Of a stretch of 16,049 bases of DNA, positions 9,801-14,209 are shown piece after piece (positions within the stretch are counted from its first letter, which is position 1; each line of letters starts with the position of its first letter). Where the stretch lies: assembly GCA_002327965.1 (NCBI GenBank), contig DCVB01000110.1, positions 1-16,049 on the forward strand. Direction: 5' to 3'. The DNA comes from Candidatus Aminicenantes bacterium UBA2199 (GTDB lineage Bacteria; Acidobacteriota; Aminicenantia; UBA2199). Made by a program: the position numbers and the translations under genes. Below the pieces are notes generated by a model. The model worked only from the letters and a program-made list of their open reading frames with translations. It was not told the origin of the DNA and made no database searches.

Positions 9801-10092
9801 CCCGGCGGTTGATCTCCAAGGTGCGCCCGGCCAGGCCGTGCTTGGCCAGCTCCAATTCCTGGGCCTCGAAGGTGTTGGTCTCGATGATGTCGCAGCCCGC
9901 CTCCAGGTAGTCGCGATGGATGCCGGCGATGAGGTCGGGACGCGAGATGGAAAGAAAATCGTGGCAGCCCTCATGGCCCCGGTAATCATCGGCGACGGCC
10001 GCGGCCATGATGGCCGTGCCCATGGCGCCGTCGAGGACGAGGACCTTCTCGCGCCGGCGGCGATCCAGGTCAGGCTTGCGAACGGTGGCCAA
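6823..10092 (-). CDS. metH: Cobalamin-dependent methionine synthase
   Basis: A 1089-residue cytoplasmic enzyme that moves a methyl group from 5-methyltetrahydrofolate via cobalamin to homocysteine. All modules are in order. The homocysteine/zinc domain (1-300) has ligands C225 in GVNCGTG and C291-C292 in GGCCGS. The pterin domain (about 335-600) has GEQTNATGSRKF at 342-353. The cobalamin cap (about 630-705) precedes the B12 domain with the base-off motif DVHDIG at 725-730. The reactivation domain (about 865-1089) has R1034 in RFSPGFPAWP and a C-terminal VSGLVVCHP. It is somewhat shorter than the E. coli enzyme (about 1227) but lacks no domain. The start is TTG at 10092, supported by GGAGG six bases upstream. 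It follows metF by 15 bases and precedes an SLC13 transporter by 14, an operon arrangement. Its need for B12 implies cobalamin uptake or synthesis elsewhere. Confidence 0.97.
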   Translation of the reverse strand: MATVRKPDLDRRRREKVLVLDGAMGTAIMAAAVADDYRGHEGCHDFLSISRPDLIAGIHRDYLEAGCDIIETNTFEAQELELAKHGLAGRTLEINRRAAGLAVQAAADFSSREQPRYVAGSIGPGSRLPSLQQVDFQALEDSYYPQALGLFDGGVDLFQVETCQDMLQAKAALRALSRVFREKGSARPVTLLVTLEKGRMLLGTDIATALATFLPFPLFAFGVNCGTGPEGMAEAVRTLSAQSPFPLAVMPNAGLPRYRDGRYVYDLEPAVFARQLRDFVTESGAAIVGGCCGSTRRHIRALAVALAGLAPVRRRKPAAAGRATSLFAAQDLKVKPRPLIIGEQTNATGSRKFKSALLVDDLDAMLAVAQEQANEGAHLLDLNVAFAGRDEAGDMERAVAGLNARNRLPLMLDSASIPALAAGLRRCAGRAVINSINLEDGGARAAEILGLARDFGAAVVCLAIDEQGMARTRRRKAAVLKRLHDLALEHGLHSRDLFLDPLTFTLGSGDPGLFDAGVETLAALKLLKGSLPRAHTLLGVSNISYGLQPAARRIINAVFLYHAVLNGLDAAIFHAGRILPLNRIDPGEMRLAEDLIFNRRRGRDPLRAVMEHFQGRKSGDEDKEAAPKTPAQRLRVAVLNGNAAGLGDDLALMAADTPPLDIVNDHLLPAMAEVGKLFEKGYMQLPFVLQAAEVVKAALDILEPRLPKAGRRLRGTMVLATVKGDVHDIGKNLVDIILRSNGYRVINLGTNQGGEEIAAAVAGHRPDHVGLSALLVRSTLEMTGILRHLRAQGIRVPVICGGAALTPAFVETALRAEYHGKVAYAADAFAAMKIMSGAETAAAPATGGATAKAKIPFAIGPSRTPSPPFPGTCIVDWRLEDLLPLIDRRVLAQSRWRMRPGRKAGQFLDETLELLKERGIERFSAVYGYFSCRRRGKNGLLVSHGAKEEIFDLPRRKGVSLADYFAAEGETLPLFIATCGAGLDALEKELFASDRYSRYLILHGFGAELAEALAGAVHQRIRRELGLAGKQGRRFSPGFPAWPALADQKKLVRLLEAGRIGVSLTSSDQLLPELSVSGLVVCHPQATYF

Positions 10093-10098
10093 CCGCGT

Positions 10099-10103
10099 CC
10101 TCC
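10099..10103 (-). promoter_or_regulatory. Ribosome binding site fixing the TTG start of metH
   Basis: GGAGG on the minus strand lies six bases before the TTG at 10092 and just beyond the metF stop. No in-frame ATG occurs before the conserved DGAMGTA segment, so this site decides the start. Confidence 0.8.
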
Positions 10104-10107
10104 GCTG

Positions 10108-11070
10108 TCAGCCCTTGGCGGCGAAAACCGCTTCCAGCAATGCCTGGGGGGCACGGCCCTGCCCCATGGTGAACACGTGGATGCCCGGCACGCCGAATTC
10201 CAGCAGCTTCTCGACCAGCCGCGCCATGAAGCGCACGCCGCCGGCGAATGCCTGCTCCCGGGTGCGCGCCTCCTCGATGAGGCCGACCAGCTCGGCGGGG
10301 ATGTTGACGTGGAAGGAACTGGGTATGGACTGGATCTGTTTGCGGCTGACCAGCGGCTTGAGTCCGGGGATGATGGGCACCTGGATGCCGACGGCGCGGG
10401 CTTTCTCCACGAATTCCTTGTAGATGCGGAAATCGTAGAACATCTGGGTGATGATGTATTCGGCGCCGGCGTCGACCTTCTTCTTGAGGTACAGCAGGTC
10501 CTTGTCCAGGTTGGGCGACTCGAAGTGCTTTTCGGGATAACCGGCGACGCCGATGCAGAAGCTGGTCGGGAACGGGTCTTCCAGCTCGTCGATGTACTTG
10601 CCGCGGTTCAGCTGGGCGATCTGCTCGACCAGCTGGCAGGCGTACAGGTGGCCGTCCTTTTCCGGGATGAAGCGCGCCTGCCCCGGCGGCGGGTCGCCGC
10701 GCAGGGCCAGGATGTTCTTGATGCCCAGGAAATGGAGGTCGATCAGGGTATCCTCGGTCTCGTAGCGGCTGAAGCTGCCGCAGATCAGGTGCGGCACCGG
10801 CTCGACGCGGAAGCGGTTCTTGATGGCGCTGCAGATACCGACGGTGCCCGGCTTCTTGCGCCGGGGCCGGCGGGTGATGACGCCGTCCTTCTCGTCGTAA
10901 ACCATGTGCGGCTGGTGGTAGGTGACGTTGATGAACTGGGGTTCGAAGCGCATCAGCGGGTCGATGCCCGACAGGATGTCGTCCATGTTCTTGCCGCGGT
11001 CGGGCGGAGTGATCTCCAGCGAAAACATGAGCTTGCGGTTGTGCTTCAACCAGTCGATCACCTTGGTCAT
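10108..11070 (-). CDS. metF: Methylenetetrahydrofolate reductase
   Basis: A 320-residue TIM-barrel flavoprotein that reduces 5,10-methylene-THF to 5-methyl-THF, the methyl donor used by MetH next door. The catalytic glutamate is E19 in SLEITPP. Other family marks are INVTYH at 47-52, the NAD(P)H/FAD segment GIKNILALRGDPP at 116-128 and ITQMFYD at 207-213. The wording FINVTYH and KPGTVGICSAI resembles the Bacteroidota-type MetF more than the enterobacterial one. The ATG at 11070 was chosen over longer in-frame readings (to 11193 or beyond) because GAGGA lies six bases upstream and because the extension is repeat DNA without family similarity. It is the first gene of metF-metH-transporter, about 22 nt from a predicted promoter start; the leader is too short for a SAM riboswitch. 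Confidence 0.95.
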   Translation of the reverse strand: MTKVIDWLKHNRKLMFSLEITPPDRGKNMDDILSGIDPLMRFEPQFINVTYHQPHMVYDEKDGVITRRPRRKKPGTVGICSAIKNRFRVEPVPHLICGSFSRYETEDTLIDLHFLGIKNILALRGDPPPGQARFIPEKDGHLYACQLVEQIAQLNRGKYIDELEDPFPTSFCIGVAGYPEKHFESPNLDKDLLYLKKKVDAGAEYIITQMFYDFRIYKEFVEKARAVGIQVPIIPGLKPLVSRKQIQSIPSSFHVNIPAELVGLIEEARTREQAFAGGVRFMARLVEKLLEFGVPGIHVFTMGQGRAPQALLEAVFAAKG

Positions 11071-11098
11071 TGCGTTTCCTCGAACGTGGATTGGCTGC

Positions 11099-11126
11099 AT
11101 CATAGCACAAACAGGGGCCATTACAA
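11099..11126 (-). promoter_or_regulatory. Extended -10 promoter of metF
   Basis: On the minus strand TTGTAA (11126-11121) is followed by 16 bases and TATGAT (11104-11099), with TGC directly before the -10 hexamer, which is an extended -10 element. The predicted start is near 11092, giving a leader of about 22 nt that contains the GAGGA ribosome site. The -35 lies just inside the edge of the repeat block that begins at 11143, so the repeats end immediately upstream of the promoter. Confidence 0.6.
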
Positions 11127-11142
11127 AGCCAAATTGCGGTTT

Positions 11143-11330
11143 CAGTGACAGTGTCAGAAGGAAATGAAAGTAATCGGTTGACGGTGAAGACAATGGATGA
11201 TATCGGTTTACGGTAGACGGTCAGGAAATGCAATACGAAGACTTAAATTCCAAATCTCAAATTCCAAATCCCAAACAAACACCAAATTCCAATTTCCAAT
11301 TTCCAAAACGAAAACCAAGGCAAGTGTCAG
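11143..11330 (+). repeat. Compound repeat unit A1
   Basis: Modules in order: TGACAGTGTCA; a ~60-base core from 11161 (GAAATGAAAGTAATCGGTTG to about 11221); a TCAGGAAATGCAATACGAAG junction from 11221; AAATTCC heptads; and a closing AAAACGAAAACCAAGGCAAG (11304-11323) with GTGTCAG. The same order occurs on the opposite strand at 14008-14209 with only scattered differences by eye. Confidence 0.88.
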
Positions 11331-11333
11331 CAG

Positions 11334-11395
11334 GAAATGAAAGTAATCGGTTGACGGTGAAGACAATGGATGATATCGGTTTACGGTAGACGGTG
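11334..11395 (+). repeat. Compound repeat unit A2 (partial)
   Basis: This is a near-exact second copy of the 60-base core of unit A1, starting 173 bases after the first. After the CGGT heptads it diverges instead of continuing into the GCAATACGAAG junction. Confidence 0.88.
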
Positions 11396-11478
11396 TAAGG
11401 TGTACGGGAAGAGAAGAGCCAATTGGAAGACTTAAATTCCAAATCACAAGCACCAAATTCCAAATAATTCAAAATTCC

Positions 11479-11515
11479 AATGACCCAAACGAAGATCCAG
11501 AATTCAAGAGCAGAA
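11479..11515 (+). repeat. 37-bp shared module, copy 1
   Basis: This segment, beginning AATGACCCAAACGAAGATCC, has no heptad structure. It recurs in the same orientation at 13837-13873 with a single G/A difference. It sits between the arms of an AAATTCC inverted repeat in both places. Confidence 0.85.
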
Positions 11516-11542
11516 ATTGTTGAAGCGTTGAAACGTTGAAGC

Positions 11543-11572
11543 GAAAGAAAAAGAGCTTTTCCCAAGGCTCTT
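11543..11572 (-). terminator. Possible intrinsic terminator after the methyltransferase-like gene
   Basis: On the minus strand AAGAGC and GCTCTT pair (6 bp, two more pairs possible past one mismatch, GGGA loop) and are followed by TTTCTTTC. This is a modest stem with a U-rich tail about 190 nt downstream of the gene ending at 11762 and before metF. It is embedded in repeat DNA, so its activity is uncertain. Confidence 0.4.
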
Positions 11573-11573
11573 G

Positions 11574-11597
11574 CTGACACTGTCACTGACACTGACA
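11574..11597 (+). repeat. Hexanucleotide tract CTGACA x4
   Basis: The tract holds four consecutive 6-base units: CTGACA, CTGTCA, CTGACA, CTGACA. The same element in shorter form forms the edges of the compound units at 11144-11156 and near 14189-14208. Confidence 0.85.
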
Positions 11598-11727
11598 CTT
11601 GCCTTGGCTTTCGTTTTGAAAATTGGAATTTGGTGCTTGTGATTTGGAATTTAAGTTCTTACTATTGCTTTCTTTATCTTGCCGTCAACCGTAAACCGTC
11701 TGCCGTCCACCGATTACAATTCATGGC

Positions 11728-11744
11728 CTTGGCCTTACGCCAAG
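11728..11744. other. Small hairpin downstream of the methyltransferase-like gene
   Basis: CTTGGC and GCCAAG form a perfect 6-bp stem with a 5-base loop, 17 nt beyond the stop codon at 11762. No T-run follows on the minus strand, so it could protect the 3' end or weakly terminate. It includes CCTTACGCC, the mirror of GGCGTAAGG at 13690-13698. Confidence 0.4.
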
Positions 11745-11761
11745 TCCTGGAAGCCCTCTGA

Positions 11762-13009
11762 TTATGCCCTTGTCAACAACACTAATGTCTCGAGTTGGGA
11801 AGTGCCGGCGAACATGTCCAGGGGGACGACGCGGCGCACGAAGTAGCCGTGCCGGCGCCAGTTGCCGAAAGCAACCGGCATCTCGTCGGCGGCGCAGAAC
11901 AGGTGCAGCGCTCGCCCCGGGCGGCGGCGGGCGATCGTGGCGATGACGGCCTCGCCGGCCCCGCTGCGCGGCGGGTCGAGGATGACGTCCTCGTCCCCCG
12001 GCGGCAGCGGCGGCGGCAGGAATCGCTCCAGGCTGTTGCGCAGGATGGCGGCGTTGTGAAAACGGATCCGGGCCCCGCCCGGGAAGCGCGGCAGCATGTC
12101 GCTGCCGGCGCGGATCGATGCTTCCGCGGCGTCGACGGCGAAGATCTCGCGGTAGCGGTCGCGCAGGCTCAGGGAGAACAGCCCGTAGCCGCAGTACAGG
12201 TCGAGGAGGCGGCCGCCGTTCTCCCCCGCCGTCATGAAACGGACATGATCCAGCAGCAGCGGCAGGATCGACTCGTTGACCTGGGAGAAGGAGGTCGGCG
12301 GCACGGAGAAAACGGACTCGCCCAGGCGCAGGCGGAATCGCTCGGGACCGAAGATCTTCTTGATGGGAAATGACGCCCGCGGACGTTCGTTCTCCAGATA
12401 ATAGGGGGAACGGGAGGGGTCCAGGAAAAGGAATGCGGAGACGATGTTGGCCTCCAGGGCCCGCAGGTTCGCGACGACCCGCAGCAGCAGGCGGTGCAGG
12501 CCGCGATCCAGTGCCTGCAGGTTGAAGATGACCATGAATTCGTCATAGGTGCCGCGGATGACGACGAAATTCAGGGCCCGGGCCAGGGGGGCGAATTCCT
12601 TCCGGGTCAGCAGCCTTTCCACGGCGGCGTAGATGGCGGCATGCTCTCCTGGTTCCAGCAGGGAGGATTCGTCGCTGGCTGCGAAAATCGCTTCAGCGGC
12701 GATTTTTCGCTTGCGGAACGCCTCGCTCCCCGGCAGGCAGCGCCGTTTGCTGGTGGTGCGGTAATGGCGGGGCCGGGGTGAAACGACCAGTTGCTCGGGC
12801 CTGGCGGGCAGTTGGTGGTGTTTCCAGAATCCGCGCAATGCGTTGTTCTTGATCTCGGTTTCCAGCCCATAATCAAGATGGGCCAGGACGGCCGGTCCCA
12901 GGCGCGGAAGCTGGATCCTTTTCCTGGAGGCCTCCCGGCGGACAAAATGCTCAAAGGAAGAGGTAGTGATAGTGGTAGTGGCGGGCAATCGCAGGGCTTC
13001 TTTCTTCAC
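11762..13009 (-). CDS. Divergent TrmA/RlmD-like RNA (uracil-5) methyltransferase
   Basis: A 415-residue class I SAM-dependent methyltransferase of the RNA m5U family. The family N-terminal YR motif is seen as HYRTTSKRR (82-90), then SFSQVN (240-245), the SAM-binding motif LLDLYCGYGLF (268-278) and DPPRSG (345-350). The putative catalytic cysteine C372 lies in HLFCAAD, where the family usually has SCNP. The base E407 lies in DMFAGTSQLE, where HxE is usual. I see no TRAM domain and no four-cysteine iron-sulfur site. The two catalytic residues are kept but their surroundings are unusual, so the target base may differ. The start is uncertain: GTG at 13009 has only an AAAGG-like site, and the first ~18 residues (TTTITTSS) come from a short-repeat tract. 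It lies 162 bases after the HAD gene, inside a cassette bounded by inverted repeats. Confidence 0.8.
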   Translation of the reverse strand: MKKEALRLPATTTITTSSFEHFVRREASRKRIQLPRLGPAVLAHLDYGLETEIKNNALRGFWKHHQLPARPEQLVVSPRPRHYRTTSKRRCLPGSEAFRKRKIAAEAIFAASDESSLLEPGEHAAIYAAVERLLTRKEFAPLARALNFVVIRGTYDEFMVIFNLQALDRGLHRLLLRVVANLRALEANIVSAFLFLDPSRSPYYLENERPRASFPIKKIFGPERFRLRLGESVFSVPPTSFSQVNESILPLLLDHVRFMTAGENGGRLLDLYCGYGLFSLSLRDRYREIFAVDAAEASIRAGSDMLPRFPGGARIRFHNAAILRNSLERFLPPPLPPGDEDVILDPPRSGAGEAVIATIARRRPGRALHLFCAADEMPVAFGNWRRHGYFVRRVVPLDMFAGTSQLETLVLLTRA

Positions 13010-13040
13010 TTTTGCCTTTTACCTTTTACTTTTTTCCTTT
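12963..13040. repeat. Short tandem tracts at the 5' end of the methyltransferase-like gene
   Basis: Positions 12963-12983 carry 6-base AGTGGT-like units that encode the Thr-rich N-terminus. Positions 13007-13040 carry about five degenerate 7-base units of pattern CACTTTT/GCCTTTT/ACCTTTT on the plus strand. The gene's start and ribosome site lie inside this tract. Confidence 0.7.
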
Positions 13041-13132
13041 TCATCATTAGGTTTATTGGCGCTTGCAGTAGCTCGATCCATGGTTTATACCGGACGCCCG
13101 AAGCCCTATACCGTCCGCCGAGTTCCGCTCTT

Positions 13133-13156
13133 CACTTTTCACTTTTCACCTTTCAC
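13133..13156 (+). repeat. Heptad tract CACTTTT
   Basis: About three 7-base units (CACTTTT, CACTTTT, CACCTTT) lie in the 162-base gap between the HAD stop and the methyltransferase start. The rest of the gap (about 13080-13130) has looser ACCG-type heptads. I see no clear promoter here. Confidence 0.7.
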
Positions 13157-13171
13157 TCGATCTCACTCTTC

Positions 13172-13645
13172 TCAGACCCTCAACGTGGCGGTCAGGCGCA
13201 GGGGGTGCAGCAGCAGCCGCAGCGCAACCGCGATATCCAGGCAAACCACGTCGGCAGCGGTCAGGCTGTCGATCGCCGCCCCCTCCTCCTGGATGACCGC
13301 GATGCCCAGCCGGGCCTGGCGCAGCATTTCCCGGTCGTTGCGGCCGTTGCCGATGCAGGCCGTGCGTCCTGCTCCCAGGGCCGCGACATATTCCGCTTTT
13401 TGCGCCGTCTGTCCCTGCCCGGACAGGACCTTCAGGACGCAGGGGATCCCCTCGACCTGGGTTTCCACGCCGCCGAACGTACCGGCGGTGAGGATATGGA
13501 TTTGGACGCGGGCGGCCAGCTCCCGCAGCAGATCGGCGACCCCGGGCTTGATGCGGCCGTCGACGGCCAGAGTGCCGTTGAAATCGAGTACCAGGTGCTC
13601 CAGTGAGAGCTTCTCCCCGGTTCCGGGAACATCAATTTCAATCAT
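13172..13645 (-). CDS. HAD-superfamily phosphatase of the soluble P-type ATPase-like group (COG4087)
   Basis: A 157-residue small cytoplasmic HAD hydrolase without an obvious cap domain. The nucleophile motif I is LDFNGTLAVDG with D21 at residues 20-30. The usual second aspartate (DxD) is asparagine, N23, as in the COG4087 group that resembles the P domain of P-type ATPases. Motif II is T53 in ILTAGT, K83 fits motif III, and GNGRNDREML at 99-108 is motif IV. Family members are full-length at this size; no substrate is established. The ATG at 13645 is preceded by GAGG with seven bases spacing. It is the upstream gene of the HAD/methyltransferase cassette. Repeats begin about 70 bases upstream and I see no good promoter for it. 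Confidence 0.88.
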   Translation of the reverse strand: MIEIDVPGTGEKLSLEHLVLDFNGTLAVDGRIKPGVADLLRELAARVQIHILTAGTFGGVETQVEGIPCVLKVLSGQGQTAQKAEYVAALGAGRTACIGNGRNDREMLRQARLGIAVIQEEGAAIDSLTAADVVCLDIAVALRLLLHPLRLTATLRV

Positions 13646-13726
13646 GAATGCACCTCAAAGGAACTTGCAGAACTTGGCGTACGGCATAGGGCGTAAGGCG
13701 CAGGGTCACGGCTACGAATTGTAATC

Positions 13727-13754
13727 GGTTGACGGTTGACGGTTGACGGTTGAC
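13727..13754 (+). repeat. GGTTGAC heptad array, four perfect copies
   Basis: Four exact 7-base GGTTGAC units occur in a row. Directly before it, GAATTGTAATCGGT (13716-13729) is the exact reverse complement of 11709-11722 at the other side of the HAD/methyltransferase cassette. Confidence 0.92.
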
Positions 13755-13836
13755 GTGAAGAAAAGATGCAATAATAAGAATAAAATTCCAAATCTCAAGC
13801 ACCAAATTCCAATAAAATTCCAAATTCCAATTACCC

Positions 13837-13873
13837 AATGACCCAAACGAAGATCCAAAATTCAAGAGCAGAA
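13837..13873 (+). repeat. 37-bp shared module, copy 2
   Basis: Same orientation as 11479-11515 with one substitution (A for G). It is flanked left (13782-13830) and right (13874-13915) by inverted AAATTCC heptads, so it sits in the loop of a potential cruciform, as copy 1 does. Confidence 0.85.
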
Positions 13874-14005
13874 TTGGTGCTTGTTTGGTATTTGGAATTT
13901 GCAATTTGGAATTTAGGTCTTCGTATTGCATTTCCTGACCGTCTACCGTAAACCGTCTACCGATATCATCCATTGTCTTCACCGTCAACCGATTACTTTC
14001 ATTCC
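13874..14005 (-). repeat. Compound repeat unit B2 (partial)
   Basis: This is the minus-strand counterpart of the compound unit: core GAAATGAAAG-like start at 14005 (as GGAATGAAAG), one extra CGGT heptad relative to A1, the junction GCAATACGAAGACCTAAATT, then shortened AAATTCC heptads. It lies 179 bases from the equivalent point of unit B1. Confidence 0.85.
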
Positions 14006-14007
14006 TC

Positions 14008-14209
14008 GCTGACACTGACACTTGCCTTGGTTTTCGTTTTGAAAATTGGAATTTGGAATTTGGTGCTTGTTTGGGATTTGGAATTTGGGATTTGGAATTT
14101 AGGTCTTCGTATTGCATTTCCTGACCGTCTACCGTCTACCGATATCATCCATTGTCTTCACCGTCAACCGATTACTTTCATTTCTTGCTGACACTGTCAT
14201 TGACACTGG
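14008..14209 (-). repeat. Compound repeat unit B1
   Basis: This is the reverse complement of unit A1 over its whole length: the GTGTCA edge, 60-base core, GCAATACGAAG junction, AAATTCC heptads and AAAACGAAAACCAAGGCAAG closing module all line up, with a few substitutions and one extra GTGTCA unit. Its outer edge overlaps the 3' end of the exonuclease gene. Confidence 0.88.

Larger units (their letters stand above)
11430..11656. repeat. Perfect 34-bp inverted repeat with 159-bp spacer
   Basis: Positions 11430-11463 and 11623-11656 are perfect reverse complements over 34 bases. The arms are made of AAATTCC-type heptads around a central CAAGCACC/GGTGCTTG. The spacer holds the 37-base shared module, the GTTGAAGC tract and the CTGACA tract. 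A cruciform or long hairpin is possible. Confidence 0.88.
11143..11722. repeat. Repeat block A: composite short-tandem-repeat region between the methyltransferase and metF genes
   Basis: This gene-free stretch is almost entirely repeats. It contains degenerate 7-base units of the AAATTCC family and of the CGGTTGA/CGGTAGA family, a 6-base CTGACA tract, an 8-base GTTGAAGC tract, a long inverted repeat and two copies of a compound unit. Short open frames here, rich in W, N, L and F, are products of the AAATTCC repeats rather than genes. I see no RNA gene. The organisation resembles the short tandemly repeated repetitive (STRR) heptamers described in cyanobacteria, though the sequences are not claimed to be related. 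Confidence 0.9.
13716..14209. repeat. Repeat block B: composite short-tandem-repeat region upstream of the HAD gene
   Basis: The gap between the exonuclease and HAD genes is filled with the same repeat families as block A, mainly in the opposite orientation. It contains a GGTTGAC heptad array, an AAATTCC inverted repeat around the 37-base shared module, and two compound units. Open frames across it are repeat artefacts. Only 13646-13715 is outside recognisable repeats, apart from GGCGTAAGG at 13690-13698. Confidence 0.9.

Noticed and set aside
11071..11142. SAM or cobalamin riboswitch ahead of metF
   Set aside because: The predicted leader is about 22 nt, and the 72 bases before the repeats show no box motifs or conserved stems.
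8488..11148. 886-codon open frame on the plus strand opposite metH and metF
   Set aside because: It is a mirror of two well-identified genes; the translation is Gly/Gln/Asp-rich without motifs.
11071..11193. Longer MetF starting at 11193 in repeat DNA
   Set aside because: The extension is repeat-derived and crosses the predicted promoter; GAGGA before ATG 11070 and family similarity starting there decide the start.
11208..11598. Open frames rich in W, N, L, F and E in block A (and the similar 159-codon frame at 13638-14117 in block B)
   Set aside because: A 7-base repeat reads through all frames in turn and gives such proteins without selection; there is no ribosome site or family.
11143..14209. 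CRISPR array
   Set aside because: Repeats are adjacent or nested rather than separated by unique equal-length spacers, and no cas gene is present.
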